The position numbers and the translations under genes are program-made. Below are positions 49,740 through 60,835 of a stretch of DNA of 64,000 bases, piece by piece (position 1 is the first letter of the stretch; each line of letters opens with the position of its first letter). The notes beneath the pieces are model-generated. The model ran no database searches, was not told where the DNA came from, and saw only the letters and a list, made by a program, of their open reading frames with translations. Source of the DNA: Arion vulgaris (lineage: Eukaryota; Mollusca; Gastropoda; Stylommatophora; Arionidae); contig CM036775.1 of the NCBI GenBank assembly GCA_020796225.1, positions 14,770,375 to 14,834,374 on the forward strand, in the 5' to 3' direction.

Positions 49740-51227
49740 AATGAATGGAAGTAACGAATATGATCAACAAATATACGGTGTAAAAGATCAGAGTAACGAA
49801 TATGATCAAAATATCGTGTACACCAGAGAATCATGGAATAACGAATATGATCAACAAATACATACCGGGGAATCAAGGTAACAATATGATCAACAAATAG
49901 GTGCAAGAGGAATCAATGGAAGTAACGAATATGATCAACAAATATACGGTGTACACCAGAGGAATCAATGGAAGTAACGAATATGATCAACAAATAAACG
50001 GTGTACACCAGAGGAATCAATGGAAGTAACGAATATGATCAACAAATAAACGGTGTACACTCAGATGATCAAAATAACGAATATGTCACAAATAACGGTG
50101 AACAGAGAATCAATGGAATAACGAATATGATCAACAAATATACGGTGTACACAGAGGAATCAATGGAAGTAACGAATATGATCAACAAATATACGGTGTA
50201 CACAGAGGAATCAATGGAAGTAACGAATATGATCAACAAATATACGGTGTACACAGAGGAATCAATGGAAGTTATACGAATATGATCAAGTCAAAATATA
50301 CGGTGTACACCAGAGGAATCAATGGAAGTAACGAATATGATCAACAAATAGTACACGAGAATCAAGAATTCAAGATGTGTACACCAGAGGAATCAATGGA
50401 AAGTAACGAATATGATCAACAAATATACAGTGTACACCAGAGGAATCATTGGAAGTAACGAATATGATCAACAAATATACTAGTGCAACAGCGTCAGAGA
50501 CCATCAATGGAAGTAACGAATATGATCAACAAATATACAGTGCACACCAGAGGAATCAATGGAAGTAACGAATATGATCATACAATAAACGAGTGTACAC
50601 CAGAGGAATCAATGGAAGTAACGAATATGATCAACAAATATACGGTGTACACCAGAGGAATCAATGGAAGTAACGAATATGATCAACAAATAAACGGTGT
50701 AGACCAGAGGAATCAATGGAAGTAACGAATATGATCAACAAATAAACGGTGTACACCAGAGGAATCAATGGAAGTAACGAATATGATCAACAAATATACG
50801 GTGTACACCAGAGGAATCAATGGAAGTAACGAATATGATCAACAAATATACGGTGTACACCAGAGGAATCAATGGAAGTAACGAATATGATCAACAAATA
50901 TACTGTGTACACCAGAGGAATCAATGGAAGTAACGAATATGATCAACAAATATACAGTGTACACCAGAGGAATCAATGGAAGTAACGAATATGATCAACA
51001 AATATACGGTGTACACCAGAGGAATCAATGGAAGTAACGAATATGATCAACAAATATACGGTGTACACCAGAGGAATCAATGGAAGTAACGAATATGATC
51101 AACAAATATACAGTGTACACCAGAGGAATCAATGGAAGTAACGAATATGATCAACAAATATACGGTGTACACCAGAGGAATCAATGGAAGTAACGAATAT
51201 GATCAACAAATATACGGTGTACAAGTA
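49740..51227. repeat. 52-bp minisatellite, about 28 units
   Basis: GGAATCAATGGAAGTAACGA plus ATATGATCAACAAATATACG and GTGTACACCAGA. Units near the left end are shorter and diverged, the right half is nearly uniform. Confidence 0.93.
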
Positions 51228-51740
51228 TTTAGAGCTTCCGAAAAAACAAATATACAAACACTGGATTCGAACCACTTACCCTCATTTCTTACGACACTCA
51301 TCGTCTAGTCTAGCAATACGAGCGTCCTTGCGATGGCATGTGTTTGTGCAAACACTGTTCGATCGAACCTTACCTGATTATTCTGTGTCTAGTTGTAGTA
51401 ACGAAGCGTTTGAGAAAGACACTCCCGCGTGAGTCATTTAAAAAAAAAGAATGGCTCGCTGGTTCTGTTCGTAAGGACGCTCGTATTTCTAGGCGATGGG
51501 TGTCGTAAGGACGCTCGTATTGCTAGGCTAGGCGATGGGTGTCGTAAGAACGCTCGTATTGCTAGGCTGGGCGATGAGTGTCGTAAGGACGCTCGTATTG
51601 CTAGGCTGGGCGATGAGTGTCGTAAGGACGCTCGTATTGCTAGACTAGGCGATGGGTGTCGTAAGAAATGAGGGTAAGTGGTTCGAATCCAGTGTTTGAT
51701 CTATTTTTTTCGAAGTTCTTAATACCTGTACACTGTTTAT
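51228..51740. mobile_element. Inverted pair of SINE-G with expanded head
   Basis: Minus copy 51228-51330 (CTGGATTCGAACCACTTACC) and plus copy ending 51740 (GTGGTTCGAATCCAGTG). Between them 51474-51665 has five 39-bp units of CGTAAGGACGCTCGTATTGC plus TAGGCTGGGCGATGAGTGT, which is the SINE-G A-box region repeated. Confidence 0.75.
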
Positions 51741-52135
51741 ATGTTGATTAGTAATGGGAGAATACTTCAGTGATGACTAATGAACCCTATCTGGAGTACA
51801 AGTCTCCCAGCACTACATATCACTACACGCCTAGAGCAGTTGGAGGTTTCTGGGTTTTAAAGAAAGCCGGGTACTCCTCCCATTACATTATAGGAAAAGA
51901 GTGAAAACTCATATAATTCCTGAGGTTCGAAGAAGAAAAGAAAGATGATGATGATGATGATGATGATTCATATAAAATTCCCCTCTCTATATTCGATTCG
52001 TTTAGTCAGGGAAATTTTACAACCAAGTATTAGAAATCTGATACTGCACGATCGATTTCTTGACAAAGTTTTTTAAAAAGTCAAGTTGAACTTGATGTTT
52101 GCAGATCGTAGCAGTATTTTGTAATTTAAACACAT
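51740..52135. other. No recognised feature
   Basis: Contains a short (GAT)n run near 51950; otherwise unassigned. Confidence 0.4.
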
Positions 52136-52139
52136 GATT

Positions 52140-52395
52140 CCATTACATGTGGCTAAGTGGTTAAACCTTTGCCTTAGTGGAGTCGGAAGTTCTGTGACGG
52201 TTCGAATCTTCAGACACTTGCGGGTCAGTTCTGTTCGACGAGGTGCAATTTTTCCAGAGACCCTAGTATTGTTGCTGGAGCTACGGAGTTCGTGCTTTGT
52301 GCAATACTCTCGGCAGGTGGCGTGGCAATTCTGTGGATAGGGACCGAGCCGTATGGGGTAAAACCCGGTGCAATGAAGTCAATCCTTCAAAAGAG
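52140..52395 (+). mobile_element. SINE-E
   Basis: GTGGCTAAGTGGTTAAACCT (A box), GACGGTTCGAATCTTC (B box), TTGTTGCTGGAGCTACGGAG, end AAGTCAATCCTTC. Confidence 0.8.
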
Positions 52396-52494
52396 AAAAG
52401 AGATCACAAGAGAACTTTATAATGATCAAATGGCGGTTGTAAGAACATGGATGATACATCAGATTGATCTGACATAAGGCAGGAATCGGACAAA

Positions 52495-52860
52495 TATGTC
52501 ATCTTCCGGGACATGATGTTATTTATAAGCTAATGCTTCTTGATATGCATGTTTTGTAGGATGTCTTTTCTCTTCTTTGTCCTGGATGTTCTAAGAACTT
52601 TTCTGTAACACCTTGTTTCAAAGCTTCAATTTTGTTCTTTAATTTTTGTGTTATTGTCCACGATTCACATCCATATGTTGCCACAGGAAATTTGCATGTT
52701 TTCAGTCTTACTTTTGTTTCTTTGCTTGCGTCGTGTCATACTTTCTTTATGCTGGCCACCCTGTGGAAAGACATATCTAGTCTTCTACTAACTTCTTTCG
52801 AACAATCTCCATTGTTTGTAATTATAGAGCCAAGATATTATTTAATAATTATTATTTAAT
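52495..52860 (-). mobile_element. RT fragment
   Basis: Minus strand has [24 protein letters not shown] reading; related to 13690. Confidence 0.55.
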
Positions 52861-52904
52861 TACTAAAACAGAAGACTAGACTTTCCAAATTCGATATGTA
52901 GTTA

Positions 52905-53575
52905 GCAAAATCGAAGTAATGACATTCGCCAGAGAGGAAAGCGCTTCCAATATCTCCATTGACAATCGCCCATTAGAACAAGTCAAATACTTTACGTACC
53001 TAGGGAGCATTTCTTCAGCAAACAGAAGAATAACTAATGAAATTCAACACAGATGCAACAAAGCAAATCAAATGATAGGACAAATAGTGCCATTCTTAAA
53101 ATGCAAACATATCACCATGAACACTAAAAGAGCAATGTTCAACACAATCTTTCTCCCACATTATGTTGCCAGTGCCAAACCTGGACACTGACAACAAATG
53201 ATAGAAGAAAACTAGTCACGACAGAGATGAAGTGTCTACGCAGAATTCTGGGTGTAACAAGAAGAGACCGGTTGAGAAATGAAGACATCAGGAAAAAGTG
53301 GGTACAACATCAGTACTAGACGTCATCAGAAACAATAAATTAAATGGTTCGGCCACATAAGCAAATTACCAACAGACATTTCGTCACAAAGAGCAATGTT
53401 ACTCCGATACAATGGATACAAAGCAAAGGCAGGCAACGCAAAAGGTAAACCTCAGAGATAACAGAAACGATGAAAGATACTATTTATGAAGCGTACAGAA
53501 GGGCTCGTTCTAGAAATCTATTCATATCCTGACGCTGTGAGGCAAACCAGGACTCGAGAAAAGAAAGCAACAAAG
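52905..53575 (+). mobile_element. RT C-terminal region (WFGHxSRLP family)
   Basis: EQVKYFTYLGSISSANRRIT, then [40 protein letters not shown] and [14 protein letters not shown] across frames. Inverted counterpart at 54270-54965. Confidence 0.78.
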
Positions 53576-53613
53576 ATATGTAGTTGGCAACTCATCTGGT
53601 TAATATTGTGTAG

Positions 53614-53868
53614 TTTTTTTTTTTTTTTTACGTTCGTTCTTTACGACCAATTTTAATCACTCTTTGTGATATGTTTGATCTTTGCCAAAAACGTGTATAC
53701 GTTGCACATTAGTTTGGTAGGCCCTAAACGCATAGACTTCTACACGTTTAGGACACATGCATCCGATTTCAGCCAAACCTCCTTAGTCGCCTCTTACGAC
53801 ATGCGTGGCAGGTAACAGTGGCTCTATTCTTTACACCCCAATCTTGGGCCCTGGTAACCACTCGGACG
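53614..53868 (-). mobile_element. SINE-B with 12-bp target duplication
   Basis: Flanked by AATATTGTGTAG at 53602-53613 and 53869-53880. Confidence 0.88.
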
Positions 53869-54269
53869 AATATTGTGTAGTAAAACAGTTGGCAACTTAT
53901 CTGTTGTGTAGTAAAACAGTACATACGATCCAACATAAGCCTATGTAACATCTGTGTTGATATGCTTGTTCATACAGTATTGATTAACTGTGCTAGTTTC
54001 TACATAGAAACACGTGTGTCTCTCTCTGCGCTCGTTCATCACACAATGAATAATGACTATAAAAATGTCACTTAATCTGTTGCAGAACGTGGGTTTAAAG
54101 TCTCTTATAGGTTAATGGTTACTGAGCGGATATCACAGCACTCCGGGCAGACCTATAGGTGCTCAGTCTCCTCTAACAGATTTCGAAAGGTATGCATACT
54201 GATGGTTCATGTGGCTCGCTGATTAAACACACTCCTATCTCTGTCCATCAAACATCTCGTTCTACTTGT

Positions 54270-54965
54270 CTTTCTTTCATGTTTTGTCCTTTTCTCCAAT
54301 CCTGTTTTGTTTCACAGCGTCAGGATAAGAAGATATTTCTAGAACGAGACCTTGTGTGTGCTTCATAAATAGTGTCTTTCGTCGTCTCTGTTATCTCTGA
54401 GGTCCATCTTTTGCGTAGCCGGCCTTTTGCTTTGAATCCATTGTATCGGGGCAACATCGTTCTTTGAGGTGCACCGTCGGTTGGTAATCTGCTTATGTGG
54501 CCGAACCATTTAATTTGTTGTTTCTTGATAAAGTTCAGTACTGATACTGTACCCACTTTTTTCCTGATGTCTTTATTTCTCAACCGGTCTCTTCTTGTTA
54601 CACCCAACATTCTGCGTAGACACTTCATCTCTGTTGTGACTAATTTTCTTCTATCATTTGATATCAGCGTCCAGGTTTGGCACTGGTAACATAATGTGGG
54701 AGAAAGATTGTGTTGAACATTGCTCTTTTTGTGTCTATGGTGACATGTTTGCATTTTAAAATTGGCATCATTTGTCATATCATTTGATTTGTTTTGTTGC
54801 ATGTGTGTTTGATTTCATTAGTTATTCTTCCATTTGTTAACAAAATGCTACCTAGATATGTAAAGTCTTTGACTTGTTTTAATGGGCGACTGTCGATGGA
54901 GATATTGGTAGCGTGTTCCTCTCTAGCACAACGTGTAATTCACGACACTTTCAATCTTTCCCTAT
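54270..54965 (-). mobile_element. RT C-terminal region (WFGHxSRLP family), best copy
   Basis: Minus strand, 160 codons open: [60 protein letters not shown]. Catalytic RT core absent. Confidence 0.8.
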
Positions 54966-55061
54966 ATACCTCATGATATAATTAGTTGTCCCTTTCCTAA
55001 CTTTACTTTACTACCACTTGCATACTTGGGCTTAGAAATATGAAGTGACAGAGAGAGAGAC

Positions 55062-55425
55062 TTTAGCGGTCTCTGTGGCGAAGAGATTAGATGCTCGCTT
55101 CTATCTCTAAAGGTACTAAGTTCGCTCCTCATGGAGTCATTGAGCTATATTTTCCAGAGATCCCTGATTTCATCGTAGGTGAGATCGAGTTCCTAGTACT
55201 ATCGGAGACAGACGATAAAACGTAGGTTCCTTTGTCAAGTTGAGCATGTAAAAGAACCATTGGCAATTCAAAGCCTAGAAGAGCAGGTTGACCCGATATC
55301 CTTCAACCCAAAGCTATATAGTGGTATCTGCATGTGTTGGTAAGTTATTCTTTTGTTCCGTATAATGTGTTCCGATGGGTCAGGCCGAGGACTATATTCA
55401 ATAGGTGTGTTTACTTGAAAACACT
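55062..55425. mobile_element. SINE-A 5-prime part and RNase H C-terminal fragment
   Basis: 55062-55292 plus: GCGGTCTCTGTGGCGAAGAG to AGAAGAGCAGG. 55290-55425 minus: decayed piece matching 5560-5660. Confidence 0.6.
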
Positions 55426-55429
55426 GAGC

Positions 55430-56480
55430 CCAGCGAAGAATGGATACCAATGCCAACAGGAATCAGTACATCATTTTCAGTACGTATCCAATTGAGAAGC
55501 AAAGAATCAAGTTGTTTGGACATCTAATGAGAATGGAACCACATTTACTACCATCACGTGCCTACAATAATCGACACTCAGGGCGTAGAGCACGAGGCAG
55601 GCCAAGAACACGATGGATAGATAATATCTCAGAGTCCCCGCGAAAGCATGGACTGACAACGTCAAGCGCACCACACCTGGCACAAGATAGAAACTAACTC
55701 TCCCCACGCCGCTTCACGGCAAATGTGTTAATGATAAGATACGATAAGATCCAATTGGTAAAAATGCAGACAAGACAACCCGCTGGTCGTGGAGGCAGAA
55801 GTTTAGGCATTAATTTCTGAGAACTCATCTGAGAATGATGTAATCGTTTATACAGATGGGTCAGTGATTCAACATATGCTGAGATCATGGGCTTTCACTG
55901 CTCAGGTCGGAGGGGATGCTGTGAAGGAAGACAGTGGTTTATTTTGCCTTGACTACAAGCAGTCTCACTACGGAAATGATGGCAGTAACTAAAGTGATGG
56001 TTTGACTGGAATCACAGACTTTTATCCGTGAATGTTTTCCCAGTGACTGAATGAGCATGCTCAGGAAATTGCAACAGGATGGGATCGGAGACATTTGGGT
56101 GGAGTCGCTGGAAGTCTAGGCTGACAAAGCTCAGTTTTATTTTTGTGCAGGTGTAAGGGAGAATGAACGCGCGGATTGGCGTGCAGGTATGGCTGCTGTA
56201 CAAAGCGGACGAGCAGTGGACCAGGCTGATATTATAAATTCCCTAAGTGAGAGAGGATGTGTAAATGATTCAAGTGAAAGTGGTGAATCTACAACACTAA
56301 CCAGACTGCAAGAATTCCAAAAATGTGTGTAGCTAGACAGACACTATACTGGTAGCCAAGAAGAATAGTAAACAACAAAGAACCGGTGTCATTAGTTGTC
56401 ACACACTGAGAGACATAATGAGTAGGAGATCGGATGACTTATGGACTAATTGGTTCAATGTGCAGTGATGATGATCCAAA
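55430..56480 (+). mobile_element. RT tail followed by I/Nimbus-like RNase H
   Basis: 55440-55697: [20 protein letters not shown] then [16 protein letters not shown]. 55745-56480: VYTDGSVIQHMLRSWAFTAQ (RNase H first aspartate), then ENERADWRAGMAAVQSGRAV and TLTRLQEFQKCV across frames. Confidence 0.75.
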
Positions 56481-56731
56481 TGACTAAAATAATGTGTTCC
56501 ATTTATCTGACCTTGAAGAAGAAGGACCTTCCTGGCATTATCTAAGCTTGGCACCTGAAGAGGTGGCGGTGAACAGTTTCATGATGATGTTTGGAATCCT
56601 TAATTTAAAAAAATGTATTTAATCTGCTTATCTCGTTATTCCATTGAAGTATTTCTAAACTTAATATAAACGATACCACAATTCCACAGAGCAAGACACT
56701 TAGTGGATATTTAGTGGATAGCAGTCCGAGG

Positions 56732-56874
56732 ATGCCAGGTTACAGTTTCCAGTTTGTGGATCAGCTCCGGAAATGCTGTTACTGTCCAATGTGTCATCTA
56801 CCCATGCGCGACCCAGTTTTGGTGAAGACTTGTGGGCATCGTTTTTGTGATACTTGTCTGCAAGAATTTTTAAC
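56732..56874 (+). CDS. TRAF4: TRAF4-like RING E3 ligase, exon 1 (partial gene)
   Basis: TRAF proteins are adaptor/E3 ubiquitin ligases for receptor and polarity signalling. The exon starts MPGYSFQFVDQLRKCCYCPM and ends with TCGHRFCDTCLQEFL, then AC|GTAAGT. The MPG start, the CPMC pair (C18, C21) and CGHRFCDTC (C34, H36, C39, C42) are RING zinc ligands; the layout and the CLQEFL end match TRAF4 exon 1. The remaining RING ligands, the TRAF zinc fingers and the MATH domain would be on later exons not found up to 64000. A TTAA-flanked MITE starts 17 bp into the intron. TRAF4 versus another TRAF paralogue is likely but not certain. Confidence 0.85.
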
Positions 56875-56891
56875 GTAAGTAAATATATTAA

Positions 56892-57024
56892 CCCATCCAC
56901 TCGTATGAGCCGATATATCGGCTTGTGTATTTTATGATGACGCAAAGCCAATATATCGGATATCTCAGTTTACGTTACGATATAAATGCGTCCGGACGTA
57001 AATAAAATTACGGAGTGAACAGGG
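56892..57024. mobile_element. 133-bp TTAA-flanked MITE in TRAF4-like intron 1
   Basis: TTAA at 56888-56891 and 57025-57028; ends CCCATCCACTC and reversed CCCTGTTCACTCC. Internal palindrome GCCGATATATCGGC. Confidence 0.65.
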
Positions 57025-57044
57025 TTAATAGCTAAACAAATACA

Positions 57045-57600
57045 GTGAAAACAGGAAACATTCTTCTATCTTCTGCGACCGGTTAAAAAAATCCGAACTG
57101 GTCTTACAGTGGATACCTGCACACATTGGCATACCAGGAAACGAAAAGGCTGACAAACTCGCAAGGGCTGGGGGAGCCTAACACAACACCACCCAACACA
57201 AAGTTTTACAGAAGCAAAGACTCTCATGAAGCGGTCAGGAGAATGATCTGGAGAAAACAGGTGGAGGATACGGCCCAGGACACGACAGGTGTAGATACAC
57301 TAGACAGAGGGCACAGACCACAGTCTTCAGATTTAGAACAGGACACTGCAGTCTCAGAGCACACCTCCACAGAATGGGTCTCAGGGACTTGGCAGCCTGC
57401 ACCTGTGGAGCACCTAAGCAGTCTCCAGAGCACATCCTGCAAGACTGCCCTGGTCTGAGTAGTGAGAGATTGGAGATCTGGCCAACAGAGACAGCCCTAC
57501 GGGACAGACTATGGGGGGACCGGTGAAGATCTCAAGCGCACCACCCTGTTTATGACACATACCGGAGTAGTCGCATAGCAAAAGTTGACGGCAGAAGAAG
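57045..57600 (+). mobile_element. Non-LTR RNase H C-terminal fragment
   Basis: LQWIPAHIGIPGNEKADKLA-type motif (57109-57170, frameshifted), then GHRPQSSDLEQDTA-like and [15 protein letters not shown] residues. Confidence 0.7.
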
Positions 57601-57609
57601 AAGGTTGTT

Positions 57610-58545
57610 TCTTCAGGGAAGTGTTATCATGTATAGATAGGAAGAGAGTGGTAAAAGAATAGATAAAGAGAAAGAAAACAGGGAAACGTGAGAGCGAGAC
57701 AGGAGAGAAATGGGGAAATGTGAGAACAGCAGAAAGGAAGGAGGTGTGAAAAGTAGAGGGAGAAAATAAGATAGACAAGGATTGTCGTGAAAAGGAAGAA
57801 AGAAACAGAAAGAGAAAGGGATAAGAGAGAGAAGGAGGAATGAGATGGAGAAAATGGATGAGAAGAGTGAGGAGACGGAGTGGTAGAAACGGATGAGTGA
57901 AAAAGAGAGTATGAGAACGAGAAAGAAGTAGGGAGAAGGAGAAAGAACAGGAGAGGGATAGTGTGGAGTGAGACGAAGAGAGAGAGAGAGAGAACATGAG
58001 AGGAAGAAAGGGAGAGTGAGGAGTGAGACGGAGAGAGAGAATAGGAGAGGGAGAGTGGTGAGTAGAGACGAGAAGAACATGAGAGGAAGAAAGGGATAGT
58101 GTGTAGTGAAACGGAGAGAGCGAATAGGAGAGGGAGAGTGAGACGGAGTGAGAGAACATGAGAGGGAGAAAGGAAGAGTGAGACGGAGAGACTGAACAGG
58201 AAAGGAAGAAAGAAAAGTGTGAAGGAGACGGAGAGACTGAACAGAAAGGAAGAAAGGGAGAGTGTTATTATATAACGGCGAGATATAAACGGCGAGAGAA
58301 AAGGAATAGTGAAGAGAAACGGAAAGAAATAGAGAAATGAAGTAAATGTAAAAAAGCAGTAATAAAGAGACAGGAAATCGAGAGAGAAAGGAAGAGAAAA
58401 TAAAAAGAATAGATAAAATTATGGGATAGAAGTGGAGCGAGAGAAAATAGAAAATAAAGAAGAGAAATTGATACTAAAAATAGAGAAGAAAAGAAACTTA
58501 GAAAAAAAATCAAGAGAGAAAGAGAGAAACCTGGAGATCATAGTT
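57610..58545. repeat. Long polypurine (GA-rich) tract
   Basis: Over 900 bp almost free of C and T on the plus strand, built from imperfect AGAGAGGAGAGTGAGACGGA units of about 50-60 bp. No credible gene; open frames on either strand are compositional. Confidence 0.85.
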
Positions 58546-58744
58546 CAGGACAGATGTCAGAACTCGGTTCATGTTCAGTGAGCGTGCGCTCTTAAATCAA
58601 ATCTTGACCCTGTGAGACACGGGCTGAAATTTAAATGTGCCGGTTGTTGCTACAATAGAGACACTGTGTGTGTCTCTGCCTGGCGTCTCCACATCTGTCA
58701 ATCTTGCTTGCGGGAATACCATACCGACTTAGGATGTTAAGTTT

Positions 58745-59470
58745 TAAATTTTGTTCCGCCCATTGTGTTGTCGGGCTTGCAAGGGAGCAAAGAATAGTAA
58801 GACTGCGACTTACAAGCATGTAGTAAGAGGCGACTAAGGTAGAGACGAATGAAGGTTTCCTAGTAAATAAAAAGCGTCGCAGAAATCGAATGTGCTGGCT
58901 TACCTGTAGGCGTATATAGCTGTCACAACCGCCCGTTGTGTTGTCGGGGCTTGCAAGGGGAGCAAAGAATAGTACCACTGCGACCTACAAGGCATGTCGT
59001 AAGAGGAGACTAAGGTAGGAGTCCGCTCGTGTATTGCGGAGCCGAAAGGAGGAAAGAATATGCAGCAATATGTACCTGCCACGCATGTCCCAAGAGGCGA
59101 CTTTTTTCTTCTTTTTTCTCCCAATCCAGAAGCACTTGAGCTGAAAGCTCTTCGGCTCGGTGTCATGGACATCGTAACCCTTCTGCTCAGTACCACGAAC
59201 ACCGTAAATCTGGGGAACCTGTAGCTTTTCTGCCAGTCCGCGGAGTTGAACCCGCACTTACAGAGGACTAGTCACCCGTGGTCCAACGCGCTACGAACAC
59301 GCTGGGCATGCGGACAAGAGGCTGACTTAGATAGGAAACTGCCCGTGTATTGCTGGGGTCCGACCGGGGAGAACGAATACGCAGCAATATGTACCTGCCA
59401 AGTATGTCGTAAGAGGCGACTAAGCAGGGTTGCTCGCAGGGACTGGCTACCTAGCCCCGTAGAAAAGATA
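58745..59470. mobile_element. SINE cluster: two partial SINE-C, SINE-H, core fragments
   Basis: 58760-58930 and 58930-59035 plus SINE-C (GCAAAGAATAGTACCACTGC). 59110-59312 minus SINE-H (GTTGAACCCGCACTTACAG). 59035-59105 and 59340-59440 carry ATGTACCTGCCACGCATGTC-like core blocks. Confidence 0.65.
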
Positions 59471-59602
59471 AGATAAATGAAAAAACAACAAACACGGATT
59501 GTACAACTAAAGAAAAAACCTAACTCAACGATCTGAACCAGGAAAGCTTCCCAACAGGGAGACGCATGATGTACCGCCGGGAAAGCCGAAAGGATCCCGT
59601 GA

Positions 59603-59925
59603 TGCCTTCTTCATCTTCTTCGAACGATCCAAATCGATCACTTGTTAACCACTCTTTGTGATCTGTATGTGATCTGAGCCTAAGAGCGATTGGTAGTGAT
59701 AAATAAAAAGCGTCGTAAAATCGGATGTGCCAGCCAACTTGGAGGCGCATAACTGGCACAAGTGCCAGTTATGCGCCTCAAGTTGCCGCATCCATTTCTC
59801 GATCTTTATTACTAGAGTAACTTCCTAGGCCCTACCTCAGCCGCCTCTTACGACATGCCTTGTAGGTCGCAGTGGTACTATTCTTTGCTTCCTTACGGAC
59901 CCCGGCACCACACGGGCGAACAGCC
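59603..59925 (-). mobile_element. SINE-C with internal inverted duplication
   Basis: Standard reverse SINE-C, but 59697-59757 and 59760-59815 are inverted copies of each other, meeting at GTGCCAGTTATGCGCCTC. Confidence 0.7.
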
Positions 59926-59947
59926 AGCCTTAATTCAGAAGGCACTC

Positions 59948-60835
59948 TCACCCATGTGTTGCCGGGGAGCAAAGAATAGTAACACTGCGACCTACAAGGC
60001 ATGTCAAAGGCGACTAAAGTAGGTGCCTAGGGAAGTTACCTAGTAAATAAAAAGCGTCACAGAAATTGGATGTGCTAGCCTACTTTTTTTTTTTTTAGGA
60101 ACCCTTTCATACCTCGTGGTATATAGGTCAATATAGTGTTAGGCCTGTATTTTTCATTGACCGTCGGCACACGATGGGTGATGTGGTCAGCATCACCCGG
60201 CCGCCTTTACTTTCCCAGAGCATGTCTGGTACCCAGTTGAGCTGGGTCACATCTGACCCTCAAAATCACAGACATGAGACCACAGCAATGTATCAAATTT
60301 TATAAGAAAGCGCCGCTGGAACTACATCGACCACACACTTAGAATGGATGAGAGAAGACTCCTTACCAATCCCTCATATGGACACCAGAGGGAAAGAAAA
60401 CGAGGAAGACCAAGAGAGACTCTGCGTAGAACCATCACCAGAGAAGGCTCAACGATGGGCCTAGTAAACATTAAAGACCTAAAACAAATAGCAACGAACC
60501 GCGAGACATGGAGAACTATGACCTCTGCCCTATGCGCCGCCCACAGGCCCAAGAGGAAAGACTAACTAACTAGTTGAGGCTGGGTCGACCTGAGAGCCGT
60601 CGCGGTCGGAAAAATTCCACGCTCATTGCGGGCTGAGCCCACACATCAGCCAGAAGCGAGTTCACTAACAACTACGCTACAGCGCTTCTCTAGCCTACTT
60701 GTAGGCGCATAATTGTCAAACGCACAATCGCTCTTTAGGATCATCAAACACAAGTGGTTTAACCAAGAACAGATACATAATCACAAAGAGTGGTTTAACA
60801 AGTGGTCGATATAGAGCTTTAAAAAAGAAAAGGCA
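59948..60835 (+). mobile_element. Triple nest: SINE-C, SINE-D, RT tail
   Basis: SINE-C 59948-60085 and 60691-60835. SINE-D (minus) 60086-60690 flanked by TAGCCTACTT at 60076-60085 and 60691-60700. RT tail (plus) 60245-60570 inside SINE-D reads RKRRWNYIDHTLRMDERRLL and RERKRGRPRETLRRTITREG. Confidence 0.85.

Noticed and set aside
50001..50725. Open frames with NEYDQQI repeats
   Set aside because: The 52-bp unit is not a multiple of three, so frames shift each unit; no start context or splice sites. Minisatellite only.
51429..51671. 80-codon frame with GDGCRKDARIARL repeats
   Set aside because: The 39-bp SINE-G head repeat happens to be a multiple of three; no gene context.
56700..56951. Minus-strand open frame over TRAF4-like exon 1
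   Set aside because: Shadow of the plus-strand RING exon, which has clear homology and a splice donor.
57509..58159. 216-codon open frame on the minus strand
   Set aside because: It lies wholly in the polypurine tract and consists of S, L, F, P runs; composition explains it.
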